DNA of 64,000 nucleotides from Rossellomorea orangium (GCF_019334305.1 NZ_JAHWGH010000014.1:248001-312000); one strand, 5' to 3'; counted from the stretch's first letter, positions 26,498 to 34,835 are shown. The notes: generated by a model from the letters alone, not told the origin. Made by a program: numbers and translations.

Positions 26498-26749
26498 TCA
26501 AGGCTTATTCCAAAAAAACGTCGTCACCACAAATGGAAGAAGCAAACCGAACACTAATAGGAGACCATTTCCAAACAGCCCAATTTTTCTGTGGATGGTT
26601 TTTTCTCCGAACAAAGCGGCCACGAAACCTACCACCGCCATCAAGACAGTAGGCAGTAAGAATGCGTCTTTCCCAAATAGGGATAAAGCATAGAATACTA
26701 GACCGATGATAAAGAGAATGAATGAAACCATACTCATTCGTTTTTTCAC
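26498..26749 (-). CDS. Small membrane protein, unknown
   Basis: 83 residues, three hydrophobic segments. GTG start (KKRMSMVSFILFII) with GGAGG at 7 bases. Downstream of the ABC-2 permease gene region on the same strand. No family recognised. Confidence 0.6.
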   Translation of the reverse strand: MKKRMSMVSFILFIIGLVFYALSLFGKDAFLLPTVLMAVVGFVAALFGEKTIHRKIGLFGNGLLLVFGLLLPFVVTTFFWNKP

Positions 26750-26810
26750 ACGAACCCCTCCTCTTCGCTATTTACATATGTTAGCTTAGAAAAAATCATT
26801 CTTCACTCAG

Positions 26811-27506
26811 CTAACGCCTCTTTTTCTTCATCCTTACAAAATACAAACCGATAAAAAGAAACCCATACAATAGAATCCAACCATACTGCCAATAATAACG
26901 ATACGGGATGACCGTAACCCCATCGCCTATACTCATCATCGTTAAGGACGTCCCAACAGGAGGATACAACAGGTTCAGCCATCCAACGTCAGGAAATGAG
27001 GTGGCTGCCAGCGACAAAATGAGGATACTGAGAACTCCCCACCATGTGTTAAGCGAATGTCCCACCAGCTCCCTTGTAAAAATGGCCGACAATCCAATTG
27101 AAAGAAAAGCCAAGCTAAAGTGAGACAGCAAGCCCAATATCACGTGAGAAGGATAAATTTCACTGCCGAAGGCTTGCCATACGATGGGATACAGCACAGA
27201 AACGAGACTAAACAAGAATGCCATGATCACACATACGATATACAAGGCCAGGTGGTATTTCCATGGCCTTCTAGCATGGAGCAAGGTAATCTCTTTCTGC
27301 GCCGCATCCTCACTGTGAAAAACCGTCACGGTAAACCAGCTCATCATAAAAAACAGGGCCAATGATGTAAATGAATAGCTGTCGTATATGGGATTAGGTG
27401 TATATGTATAATTGAGCATCAACGTAAAGATCAAGATCGTCAATGGAGGAATGTACGTAAAAGACCTTAGATAATGGGTAAAATGATAACGTATCAATGC
27501 GTTCAA
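26811..27506 (-). CDS. ABC-2 type transporter permease
   Basis: 231 residues with six spans. It lies 15 bases after the ATPase gene and ends in a basic RMKKKRR tail. FFMMSWFTVTVFHSEDAAQKEITLLHARRP has the ABC-2 layout of an acidic loop before the second span pair. Exports an unknown substrate with the ATPase encoded upstream. Confidence 0.78.
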   Translation of the reverse strand: MNALIRYHFTHYLRSFTYIPPLTILIFTLMLNYTYTPNPIYDSYSFTSLALFFMMSWFTVTVFHSEDAAQKEITLLHARRPWKYHLALYIVCVIMAFLFSLVSVLYPIVWQAFGSEIYPSHVILGLLSHFSLAFLSIGLSAIFTRELVGHSLNTWWGVLSILILSLAATSFPDVGWLNLLYPPVGTSLTMMSIGDGVTVIPYRYYWQYGWILLYGFLFIGLYFVRMKKKRR

Positions 27507-27521
27507 TTTCCTTCTCCTGTC

Positions 27522-28391
27522 CTAGAAGTATTCTTTCAAATGACGAACGGAGGAATGCACCTCCTTGATGGATGCCCCTCTTGTTAGGAGTTCACGCAAC
27601 ACATCATCGACATGAATGGTGTTCACCCTCGTTTCCACTCTCTTGATCCCATTCTCAAGTACACCCACTTTTTCAACCTCAAGGGGAACGGACACTCCTT
27701 CAAACTCTTCCTCCCCTATTTCAAAGATCAAAACGGCAGAAGGAATTCTCGTCGATTCACTCCGTTGGATGACCTTTTTATCCTTTATCACAAAAACCTC
27801 ATCCACTAGATTTTCCAATAGCCGTGTTTCATGACAGCTTAGGATGATACTGATTCCATCATTCTTTACGTTTGCAAGAATATCTTCCATATCACTTTGG
27901 GCCACATCGTCCAGCCCAGATAATGGCTCATCGAGAATCAGGACATCCGTTTCTTCCAGCATGGCCTGCATAATGGCGACCTTTTGCTTCATTCCTTTGG
28001 AAAAAGTACCAATCCGTATGTTCCAGACATCCTTCATATGAAAGATCTTCATCAAATCATCCACTCTATTTTGTAGGTGCGACTTCTCCATTCCCCTGAT
28101 GCGTCCCATGTGAATCAAGTATTCTTCCGGAGTAAAAGGGATTGTGGCAGGAGTTCGTTCTGGCACATATCCAATCTTTAGAGAAGGAGCCCCCTTGATC
28201 ACCTCACCACTGTCAGGGTTCACTATTCCAGCCATCATTCTTAAAAGAGTACTTTTTCCAGATCCATTCTCCCCCACCAATGCAATGATTTGATGAGAAA
28301 AAATAGACAAGGATGATTCTTTTATGATGATGGATTTGTCATAGCGTTTAGTCACTGCTTTCAACTTTATAAGCGATTCCATCCCTTTCAT
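27522..28391 (-). CDS. ABC transporter ATPase
   Basis: About 289 residues. Walker A VGENGSGKST, signature FSKGMKQKV, Walker B VLILDEPLSGLDD, switch SCHETRLL, plus an ~85-residue C-terminal extension of beta-rich sequence. The start at 28391 overlaps the stop of the small upstream gene as ATGA; a second ATG at 28382 is possible. Works with the permease downstream. Confidence 0.85.
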   Translation of the reverse strand: MKGMESLIKLKAVTKRYDKSIIIKESSLSIFSHQIIALVGENGSGKSTLLRMMAGIVNPDSGEVIKGAPSLKIGYVPERTPATIPFTPEEYLIHMGRIRGMEKSHLQNRVDDLMKIFHMKDVWNIRIGTFSKGMKQKVAIMQAMLEETDVLILDEPLSGLDDVAQSDMEDILANVKNDGISIILSCHETRLLENLVDEVFVIKDKKVIQRSESTRIPSAVLIFEIGEEEFEGVSVPLEVEKVGVLENGIKRVETRVNTIHVDDVLRELLTRGASIKEVHSSVRHLKEYF

Positions 28392-28660
28392 CCATCCCCT
28401 GCCAACATATTTAAAAGGAATGAGAGAACCAGCCCCGACACCGCTGCCACCAGTCCGTTCAAACCAATTACCGTTAAGCTCATGCCACCCCATCCACCAA
28501 CGGCCAGACTAAAGATCCAGCATAAAGCAGACAAGAGGACCAGCCCAAAGAATAGCTTCACATTGAAAAAGGAAGGGATTCTACCATACTTCTGCAAAGC
28601 CTGTAAGACACAGGCAGCCACAGTCCCGATGATGACCAACATCAACGCGTCTATTGACAT
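28388..28660 (-). CDS. Small membrane protein coupled to an ABC ATPase
   Basis: 90 residues with three spans, including ALCWIFSLAVGGWGGM and GLNGLVAAVSGLVLSFLLNM. GGGGAGG precedes the ATG, and its stop overlaps the ATPase start. Probably a membrane accessory of the exporter. Promoter of the shared class lies 166 bases upstream. Confidence 0.65.
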   Translation of the reverse strand: MSIDALMLVIIGTVAACVLQALQKYGRIPSFFNVKLFFGLVLLSALCWIFSLAVGGWGGMSLTVIGLNGLVAAVSGLVLSFLLNMLAGDG

Positions 28661-28825
28661 TTTGAATGCCTCCCCGTCATTTTTCTGTTTTTATTCTTCC
28701 GTTCCAACCCTTACGATATAGGTAGATAAATAGATTCCCAACATAAAGAGGAATAACTCGGTAATGAATAATAACTTACCCGTTTTCTAGTTTGGTTTCT
28801 CCCATCGTTCTCGTTTGTAATTCCA

Positions 28826-28854
28826 ATTATTTCAAAATAAGAAGGGATGCACAA
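28826..28854 (-). promoter_or_regulatory. Promoter of the shared TTTGA-AATAAT class
   Basis: TTGTGC, 17 bases, AATAAT on the minus strand, with ATTTTGA before and TGGAATTACAAACG after. Serves the small-membrane-protein/ABC operon. Confidence 0.55.
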
Positions 28855-28918
28855 TCTTTTTTTATCTATTCAGGAAATATATTGTTGGCTCACATAATCC
28901 ATAACAAGGAGATCTGCG

Positions 28919-29536
28919 CTACCCTCTAATTTTTAATTTCTCTGTATCGATTCCAGCTTCCTTCAACTTCAAATCCGCCTCATCCTCTATGAGATCCTTG
29001 AACACCTGCAATGCATCGTCAAACTCGACATGCTTATCCATCAGAAAGCTCATCCTATGTTCGATTTCAAGCCACGTAGAAATGTCCGCTTCATTATGCT
29101 GAATCTGGGCTTCGAGCTTATCCAGAGCGTTGGCCACTTTTGCTTCATACGTTTCTTTCTCTTCGTATTCATGCCATAGTTCGTATAGCTCCTCCCCTAA
29201 TGCATTTCCCAACATATCTTTTATTCTCTCAATGGATTTCCTCTCATTGAATGCCTTTTGTTCCTTCGCCGCTGGGTCATTCATCGTATCAAATGCCGGG
29301 ATGTCCCCGGCTTCCGCCTCGACGAGATCGTGGATGATGATCATTTTTAGTAATCTTGCCAAATCCACATTCTGCGTTAAATATGACTCCATCAGCATGG
29401 CCATTAGGGAGACTCTCCACGTATGCTCGGCCACGCTTTCTTGTCTGCCGTTCGAGAGCCAGCTGTGCCTCATTTCGGATTTCAGCTTTTCCCCCAGTTT
29501 GATGAGTTCCAAGATGTTTATAAGGTCTGTCTTCAT
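28919..29536 (-). CDS. HD-domain phosphohydrolase, YfbR/HDDC2-type
   Basis: 205 residues. HD motifs: SVAEHTWRVS (His), IIIHDLVEAEAGDIP (HD) and a later Asp in VANALDKLEAQ. This pattern is found in 5'-deoxynucleotidases. AAAAGGAGA precedes the ATG, which overlaps the DinB stop as ATGA. Probably hydrolyses deoxynucleoside monophosphates. Confidence 0.8.
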   Translation of the reverse strand: MKTDLINILELIKLGEKLKSEMRHSWLSNGRQESVAEHTWRVSLMAMLMESYLTQNVDLARLLKMIIIHDLVEAEAGDIPAFDTMNDPAAKEQKAFNERKSIERIKDMLGNALGEELYELWHEYEEKETYEAKVANALDKLEAQIQHNEADISTWLEIEHRMSFLMDKHVEFDDALQVFKDLIEDEADLKLKEAGIDTEKLKIRG

Positions 29537-30048
29537 TGTTTCATTCTCCTTTTCAGGCTCCTGATCTGTCCCCGGTGATTGATTTCATCTTCTAAGACGT
29601 GAAACCAGAGATAGTAATGGTTAAACGGGACACCGTTCGGCCACTCATTTTCTTCAAACAGCCAGTCGTCGTTTCTTTTTCTAAGCTCGGACAGGGTCTT
29701 ATCCCTTACGGCTGAGAGCTCATCTATATAGAACTGAACGGAATGTCCTTTTATCGTTTTTCCTGCATTCTCACCGAGTTCCAATGCTGTTTTCCATTTC
29801 TGCAGCTCTCCTTCGTTGATGTCCCGTTCTTCGAATGAAATGACACCATGCACAAACTCAATAGAAGCAATATGAAGAAGAAGCGATCCGATGGTATTCA
29901 CATCGCCTTCTGCCTTCTTATCCAAGTCTTCTTCCGTTAGATTCTTTATCTCTTCCAATGTCACAGCCCGGGTATGTTCCAGCATTGAAACGAGTTCCCC
30001 CATCGTTTTTGTGTAACCGCCATTATTTTTTATGCGATAATCGATCAT
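29533..30048 (-). CDS. DinB family protein
   Basis: About 171 residues. GSLLLHIASIEFVH (first His), and WFHVLEDEINHRGQIRSLKRR (second and third) give the DinB metal triad. The start at 30048 (MIDYRIKNNGG) has AGGGGG at 7 bases; earlier ATGs in frame are too near. Coupled to the HD gene. Confidence 0.78.
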   Translation of the reverse strand: MIDYRIKNNGGYTKTMGELVSMLEHTRAVTLEEIKNLTEEDLDKKAEGDVNTIGSLLLHIASIEFVHGVISFEERDINEGELQKWKTALELGENAGKTIKGHSVQFYIDELSAVRDKTLSELRKRNDDWLFEENEWPNGVPFNHYYLWFHVLEDEINHRGQIRSLKRRMKQ

Positions 30049-30180
30049 TTCCATTCCCCCTAACCAATCTACCTTGCATTTTACCAATTCCCTCCATTTT
30101 TAATAGACTGATATTTTGGAGATATGAGTGATATAATGGAATTAAGATACAAAAAAAGAAGCCTATCCAAAGCTCCTTAG

Positions 30181-30459
30181 TTAAATATCTTGAGATTTCA
30201 TTTTATTTAATTCCTGCGTCCTTTCCTTTTTCAGATCTTTTCTTCCCCTGAACCATTCTTCCATTAAAAATGCTGAACCCACTATCACAACCAGTAAAGC
30301 ACTTAATACCTTTACCTGCCCCACTAAAACGAAATAAGTCATGGTGACTACAAAGATTGCAGGTATTAAAAACCCCCAATATACACTATCTCTCTTTGCC
30401 AAAAAGTACTGAAACCCAAAAGTAACGACAAGTAATAAAAGTTGAAACCACTCATTCAT
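30181..30459 (-). CDS. Small membrane protein with basic tail
   Basis: About 92 residues. The start at 30459 (MNEWFQLLLLVVTF) has TGGAGG and comes one base after the DUF2089 stop. Three spans and a charged C-terminal tail (GRKDLKKERTQELNKM). Likely a membrane partner of the small HTH protein. Function unknown. Confidence 0.68.
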   Translation of the reverse strand: MNEWFQLLLLVVTFGFQYFLAKRDSVYWGFLIPAIFVVTMTYFVLVGQVKVLSALLVVIVGSAFLMEEWFRGRKDLKKERTQELNKMKSQDI

Positions 30460-30460
30460 T

Positions 30461-30760
30461 TCACTTTTCCTCCATTTCGTTTTTATATTTTTCAATGATC
30501 AACTTTGCATCCTCCAAGCTGACCCTTTCTTCTATCGCCAGATGTTTAACAAAGCTGATAAACTCTTCCTTATCATTTCTTTCATTTAGTTCAATTTTTT
30601 GAATGAGTCTGTCCAAACGAGTGCGGACTGTTGGATAGGAGACATCATAATTTTTTGCAATGTGCTTTAACGAACCAGAGTTTAATACAAATTTCCTGAT
30701 AAACTCCACTTCATCTTTTTCCAATGACAAGATCCAATCCGGAACATCTTTTAGATCCAT
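30461..30760 (-). CDS. DUF2089-like HTH protein
   Basis: 99 residues. LKDVPDWILSLEKDEVEFIR, GSLKHIAKNYDVSYPTVRTR (a helix-turn-helix) and an acidic C-terminus match the DUF2089 group. GAGGAGGG precedes the ATG. Probably a small DNA-binding regulator that is cotranscribed with the membrane protein. Confidence 0.72.
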   Translation of the reverse strand: MDLKDVPDWILSLEKDEVEFIRKFVLNSGSLKHIAKNYDVSYPTVRTRLDRLIQKIELNERNDKEEFISFVKHLAIEERVSLEDAKLIIEKYKNEMEEK

Positions 30761-30920
30761 ATAAACCCTCCTCTTAACCCATATAATACCAAATTATTTT
30801 AATAATGTAAAAGTATTTTTTAATATTATTAAAAATATTATTAAAACAAAACTAAATAATAATTATACAAACGAATCTTTCAAAGTTGAATAAAGTACTG
30901 AATAGCATACGAGAGGGAAA

Positions 30921-30948
30921 ATAAAAAAAGAGCTTATCTTAAGCTCCT
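30921..30948 (-). terminator. Terminator kept behind a decayed gene
   Basis: On the minus strand GAGCTTA-AGA-TAAGCTC followed by TTTTTTTATT. It begins at the stop codon of the remnant at 30939-31061. Confidence 0.8.
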
Positions 30949-31061
30949 TCAATCGGCAGGTAAACCGCCACTTCTTCCCGGCCATCCTCCATGGGATGAT
31001 ACGTCTCCACGATGTATGCCTCTGATTTTCGTTGATATCCCTGATATGATATATGTGCAGA
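30939..31061 (-). pseudogene. 3' remnant of a GyrI/effector-binding domain gene
   Basis: The minus strand reads HISYQGYQRKSEAYIVETYH, PMEDGREEVAVYLPIEGA, stop. This is the C-terminal piece typical of AraC/GyrI-like effector domains. In frame upstream there is a stop within three codons and no start, and I see no N-terminal part. A terminator remains directly behind it. The surrounding region 30761-31479 otherwise holds only repeats. Confidence 0.55.
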
Positions 31062-31150
31062 AAGGTATTAAGAAATCCCGTCATCATTCAATGATTTTTT
31101 CAATCCGCACGTAGCGGTTGGGAGATCAGGTTAAGCGGCATAGCTGACAT

Positions 31151-31336
31151 ATAACCGGAAAAATTCCGCTTATTTCGTAATGAATTGTAAAAACCCAGAA
31201 ATAGACTGAGAAATTCCGCCTATTGTTTCTATTACTACAAAAATGGTGGACTTTTCTGTGCATAGGCGGAAAATCTCCGCTTATTTCTCCCAATACAAGA
31301 GAGACTCGGAATATAACCGGAAAATCTCCGCTTATT
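31151..31336. repeat. Four CCGGAAAAT-TCCGCTTATT repeat units
   Basis: Units near 31151, 31206, 31262 and 31313, about 55 bases apart, with the consensus ATAaCCGGAAAATCTCCGC then TTATT. Each unit is nearly self-complementary (ATAAGCGGA/TCCGCTTAT) and could fold. Lies in a gene-free stretch of about 420 bases. Confidence 0.75.
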
Positions 31337-31382
31337 ATTCTTTTTCTCGTTCATCTCAATTATATAAAGATAGCATTCCTAA

Positions 31383-31418
31383 TAAAGAAACTCGCCAAAT
31401 TTCCAGCGGCGAGTCTTA
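31383..31418 (-). terminator. Terminator of the MFS gene
   Basis: On the minus strand ACTCGCC, loop of about 14, GGCGAGT followed by TTCTTTATT. Confidence 0.7.
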
Positions 31419-31479
31419 ATCAAACATAATTCCACATTTTTATCGGTGCGCCTCAAAACAGTGATGAGAAGCTCATCTC

Positions 31480-32673
31480 TTAGGTCCGTCCCTCTATCTT
31501 CACCCTCTGCGCTACCAGATACCCGCCTGCCAGCACAAAGAAAATCACCAGCAACCAAACAAACCCGTCGGTAAATCCAGTCCGTTCAACGGCATAGCCG
31601 AAGAGTGGGAAGCTGATCATGATCACAAAGCTCTCCATTAAGCCGATCAAGGAAAGAAAAGTCGAGCGTATATTGCTTTTCAAAAAGCTCTGCACAAATG
31701 AGCTGAAGATCGGTTCGAACAAACTCAAGAGCTGGGCAAGAATCAGAAACGACAGTAGGATCGCCCAGTCCGTTGCGAAGATGAACAGCACGAAAAAGAC
31801 AAGAAAAAGTCCTAATCCGTAATATAGGATATTGAAGAACTTGAATCGTTCCTCTACCTTATACGCAATCTTTGCCATCACGACGCCGAGGAGTCCTTCG
31901 ATGGTGAAGACGGCTCCGACGACGATGGAGGAATAGCCCAGTTCAACAAAGTATTCCTGTCCGTAGAATACCATGATGACCATGACACTACTCGCCAGGA
32001 TAAAAAGGACAACCGGTGCGTGAATGACCCTGTTATTTCTCCACACATTAACCCCCAGCCGGAATTGATGGACCCACTGGTTGTACCAGCGCCCGCTGAT
32101 TTCTTCGGTCTTCTCCCGCTCTGGTTCTTTCATGAAAAGAAGAGGAATCACCGCCATGACGTGGGTGACGATCGTGGATCCGTATACCCATTCCCAGCTC
32201 ACTTCCGCCATGAAGCCGCCTAGGAATTTCGCGAGGCTCAGGGATAGCAGGGAAATCGCCGTCATGCTCCCGATGACCCGCGTATAATCCTTTTCCCGTT
32301 TCTCATTTTTCAATGTGTCATAAGCAAAAGCCTGCTCGGCACCCGAATGAAGGGTGACCATGAGCCCCATGGACAGGAACGCCAGGGTGAACATGGAGAA
32401 ATTCCCGCTCATCAGCATGAACAACCCGTATAGCAGACTGAACACATTCCCGATAACAAGGCTGATCTTCCGCCCGTACAAATCAGCGATCATCCCTGTC
32501 GGAACCTCGAACAGCACGATAGCCAAATGGAGCAGGGCCTCAAGGATCCCGATTTCACCTAAGGTCATCCCTTTATCGCCAAGGTAGATGACCCATAGTG
32601 CCCGGTCGAAAAACAGTTGAGCAAAAAATAAATAAACATACAGCAGATATATATTGTTTTTTGTTTTCATCAT
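31480..32673 (-). CDS. MFS transporter
   Basis: About 397 residues, 12 spans. Typical major-facilitator loop FEVPTGMIADLYGRKISLVIG between spans 2 and 3. The start at 32673 (MMKTKNNIYLLYVYLFF) has GAGAGGA; the longer frame lacks a site. The last codons lie in a GAGGGACGGACCT repeat element that also occurs three times at 58435-58550. Two TTCAGC-N-GCTGAA palindromes lie about 55-90 bases upstream. Drug or metabolite efflux is likely but unproven. Confidence 0.83.
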   Translation of the reverse strand: MMKTKNNIYLLYVYLFFAQLFFDRALWVIYLGDKGMTLGEIGILEALLHLAIVLFEVPTGMIADLYGRKISLVIGNVFSLLYGLFMLMSGNFSMFTLAFLSMGLMVTLHSGAEQAFAYDTLKNEKREKDYTRVIGSMTAISLLSLSLAKFLGGFMAEVSWEWVYGSTIVTHVMAVIPLLFMKEPEREKTEEISGRWYNQWVHQFRLGVNVWRNNRVIHAPVVLFILASSVMVIMVFYGQEYFVELGYSSIVVGAVFTIEGLLGVVMAKIAYKVEERFKFFNILYYGLGLFLVFFVLFIFATDWAILLSFLILAQLLSLFEPIFSSFVQSFLKSNIRSTFLSLIGLMESFVIMISFPLFGYAVERTGFTDGFVWLLVIFFVLAGGYLVAQRVKIEGRT

Positions 32674-32726
32674 TTCATTTCGTCCTCTCATAACACAAAA
32701 ATAAATAGGCTCGGACGACATTGGGT

Positions 32727-32764
32727 TTCAGCTGCTGAAAATCCTCAGAAATTCAGCAGCTGAA
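32727..32764. promoter_or_regulatory. Two TTCAGC-N-GCTGAA palindromes, 25 bases apart
   Basis: TTCAGCTGCTGAA (32727-32739) and TTCAGCAGCTGAA (32752-32764). Each is a 13-bp palindrome, and together they can also pair as one hairpin. They lie upstream of the MFS gene and could bind a dimeric regulator. Confidence 0.55.
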
Positions 32765-32807
32765 TAACCACACCTTCCCCTCCAAGCCGCCGGAATTGCA
32801 CAAAAAA

Positions 32808-32835
32808 AGCCACAGGGAATCATTCCCCATGGCTC
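32808..32835 (-). terminator. Terminator of the 33-residue gene
   Basis: On the minus strand AGCCATGGGGAA-TGA-TTCCCTGTGGCT with a bulge, followed by TTTTTTT. Confidence 0.8.
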
Positions 32836-32879
32836 TCGCTATTATAGGAAATCATACACTCGTTCATCACTATGAAAAA

Positions 32880-32981
32880 TCAGCTAAAAAAGGACAGACG
32901 TGTCCCGAGGACGGCTGAAATTCCAATAATAGACATCATTAATACACGGTATTTTTTGATGTCTAAAGTGAACGTATGCAT
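32880..32981 (-). CDS. 33-residue membrane peptide
   Basis: Reads MHTFTLDIKKYRVLMMSIIG then ISAVLGTRLSFFS. One hydrophobic helix after a basic N-terminus. A strong AAGGAGGG site and its own terminator support expression. Not related to its neighbours by sequence. Function unknown. Confidence 0.6.
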   Translation of the reverse strand: MHTFTLDIKKYRVLMMSIIGISAVLGTRLSFFS

Positions 32982-33056
32982 GATATTCCCTCCTTTATTG
33001 TGTAAGATTCTTTTCTATTATAGCTCCCTTCCTTTTTTTGGACAAGGAAAGATTTT

Positions 33057-33086
33057 TCATATCACCTGGTAGTACCGTTCATACTA
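33057..33086 (+). promoter_or_regulatory. Possible SigG/SigF promoter
   Basis: TCATA, 18 bases, CATACTA. The -10 matches the forespore type CATNNTA. It is 24 bases before the small spore-protein-like gene. Confidence 0.45.
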
Positions 33087-33110
33087 ATGGCTTAAGGAGG
33101 TGATCGGTTT

Positions 33111-33251
33111 ATGAAAAAGCCAGATCAGTCTGATATGAAATCCATGACATCAGGGACGGACCCACAGCAGGTAAAAAAACAAATTCAAAAAGATGTAGCC
33201 GCTGGCCAAGGTGCAATGACTTCACGGGAAGCGGGATCCATGCGGGATTAA
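33111..33251 (+). CDS. 46-residue hydrophilic protein, spore-protein-like
   Basis: Reads MKKPDQSDMKSMTSGTDPQQ, VKKQIQKDVAAGQGAMTSRE, AGSMRD. Rich in Gln, Lys, Ser and Met with no aromatic residue, as in small acid-soluble spore proteins. TAAGGAGGTGAT is almost a perfect ribosome binding site. A forespore-like promoter lies just upstream. I cannot place it in a named Ssp family. Confidence 0.6.
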   Translation: MKKPDQSDMKSMTSGTDPQQVKKQIQKDVAAGQGAMTSREAGSMRD

Positions 33252-33364
33252 GGATGGAAAGGGGCGATGAATGCCGTCCCTTTATCTTCTTTTAAAAAAG
33301 GAAATGGTTTAAGGTAGATTGTACGATGCCTATATTTTATAATGAAGTGAAGGAGGTGAGAAAA

Positions 33365-34003
33365 ATGGAAAAGCAGATACTTGAACTATTATTTGATTTA
33401 AAAGGTGAAATGAAAGAGTTTCGAAGTGAGCTGCAAACGTTTCAAGCGGATTTACGCAACATAAGTGCTGATTTAAAAGAAACTCAAGCTGATGTCCGCA
33501 ACATTAGTTCTGACTTGAAAGAAACTCAAGCTGACGTCCGCAACATTAGTTCCGATTTAAAAGAAACTCAAGCTGATGTCCGCAACATTAGTTCTGACTT
33601 GAAAGAAACTCAAGCTGATGTCCGCAACATTAGTTCTGACTTGAAAGAAACTCAAGCTGACGTCCGCAACATTAGTTCCGATTTAAAAGAAACTCAAGCT
33701 GACGTTCGCAACATTAGTTCCGATTTAAAAGATACTCAAGCTGACGTTCGCAACATTAGTTCCGATTTAAAAGAAACTCAAGCTGATGTTCGCAACATTA
33801 GTTCCGATTTAAGGACGACTCAAGATGATGTGAAGGAAATCAAGGAAACCGTCAACCGGATTGAAGCCTCACAAACCGACGATGTCATTGCGATGCTAAA
33901 GGTGACGAAGCAAAGCATAGAATCTGAATTTCACTATACGAATACCAGAATGACTGACTTGGATAAGCGGGTCTTCAATCTTGAAAACCGGGTGGAGAGG
34001 TAG
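33365..34003 (+). CDS. Coiled-coil protein with eight 14-residue repeats
   Basis: 212 residues. The start at 33365 (MEKQILELLFDLKGEMKEF) has AAGGAGGTGA. Residues 36-147 are eight copies of DLKETQADVRNISS, one with a Lys-Asp-Thr change; one degenerate copy comes before and one after. The 14-residue period equals two heptads, so the whole protein is probably a long alpha-helical rod. No signal peptide or membrane span, so cytoplasmic. Function unknown. Confidence 0.8.
   Translation: MEKQILELLFDLKGEMKEFRSELQTFQADLRNISADLKETQADVRNISSDLKETQADVRNISSDLKETQADVRNISSDLKETQADVRNISSDLKETQADVRNISSDLKETQADVRNISSDLKDTQADVRNISSDLKETQADVRNISSDLRTTQDDVKEIKETVNRIEASQTDDVIAMLKVTKQSIESEFHYTNTRMTDLDKRVFNLENRVER
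33470..33805 (+). repeat. Eight tandem 42-bp units
   Basis: Units begin GATTTAAAAGAAACTCAAGC or GACTTGAAAGAAACTCAAGC and differ almost only at silent third positions (GTC/GTT, TCT/TCC). Units 1-2 recur as 3 and 5, which suggests unequal crossing over. Confidence 0.9.
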
Positions 34004-34073
34004 TGCATATCACCACTTGTCTACTACTCAGTCCCACCAAAATCCCTTCGTCTTCCTCACTATTGTATGCCAC

Positions 34074-34262
34074 TTAATGCTGTTTTCTTTTCCACTCATA
34101 CGGCTTTTCAGCCCAATGAAATAACAATACAAATAAGAACATAGAGAAACATATTGCACTACTTTCTATCCATCTGACTTCTCCGTTCTTGATCCATTGA
34201 TAAATGATCGATGTTACGAAATAGATCAGGGGAAATCGGATGCTTTTTTTTAACATGCTCAT
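34074..34262 (-). CDS. Small two-span membrane protein
   Basis: About 62 residues. The start at 34262 (MSMLKKSIRFPLIYFV) follows AAAGGTG; an ATG at 34256 is also possible. Two spans are separated by an acidic loop (KNGEVRWIESS), with a basic tail. Divergent from the acetyltransferase. Family unknown. Confidence 0.55.
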   Translation of the reverse strand: MSMLKKSIRFPLIYFVTSIIYQWIKNGEVRWIESSAICFSMFLFVLLFHWAEKPYEWKRKQH

Positions 34263-34301
34263 GCACACCTTTCTTTGTTTTATGAAAAAGGAGACGATCC
34301 T

Positions 34302-34835
34302 ATGGATACCATCATTCGACCAGAACAGAAGCAAGAATTCAAAAAAATCCAGGACTTGGTGATAAACGCTTTTTCAAACGCGGAATTCAGCGACCAGCAG
34401 GAGTATCTTCTTGTCGAACGGATACGGAGATCAGATGCCTATATTCCTGAATTGTCACTCGTTGCGATCGATTCAGACGACCAGCCGATCGGCCATCTCC
34501 TTCTATCCAAAGTGACCATCGTCGATGAGGACCAATCGGTGGAATCATTGGCCCTTGCCCCTGTGTCGGTTGCAACAGATTATCAGAAAAAGGGGATCGG
34601 AAGACGTTTGATCACGGAAGCATTATCCCGGGCGAAAGAGATGGGTTATCAATCCGTGATTGTGTTGGGACATGAACACTATTACCCTAAATTCGGGTTT
34701 AAACCTGCCAGCTCATGGAATATCAGGGCTCCATTTGATGTGCCTGATAACGTATTCATGGCAACGGAATTGACGGAGAACGGCTTACACGATGTACAAG
34801 GTGTCGTACACTATTCCGAGGCATTCTCTTCATGA
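34302..34835 (+). CDS. GNAT acetyltransferase, YhbS-like
   Basis: About 177 residues. The start at 34302 (MDTIIRPEQKQEF) has AAAAGGAGA. SLALAPVSVATDYQKKGIGR has the acetyl-CoA loop (QKKGIGRRLI), and VIVLGHEHYYPKFGFKPA is the signature of the YhbS group. Substrate unknown. Confidence 0.82.
   Translation: MDTIIRPEQKQEFKKIQDLVINAFSNAEFSDQQEYLLVERIRRSDAYIPELSLVAIDSDDQPIGHLLLSKVTIVDEDQSVESLALAPVSVATDYQKKGIGRRLITEALSRAKEMGYQSVIVLGHEHYYPKFGFKPASSWNIRAPFDVPDNVFMATELTENGLHDVQGVVHYSEAFSS

Noticed and set aside
30863-31087. 74-residue frame over the remnant
   Set aside because: It is out of frame with the recognisable effector-domain residues and has no ribosome site.
33470-33805. Second CRISPR candidate
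   Set aside because: The 42-bp units are contiguous, in frame and coding; no spacers.
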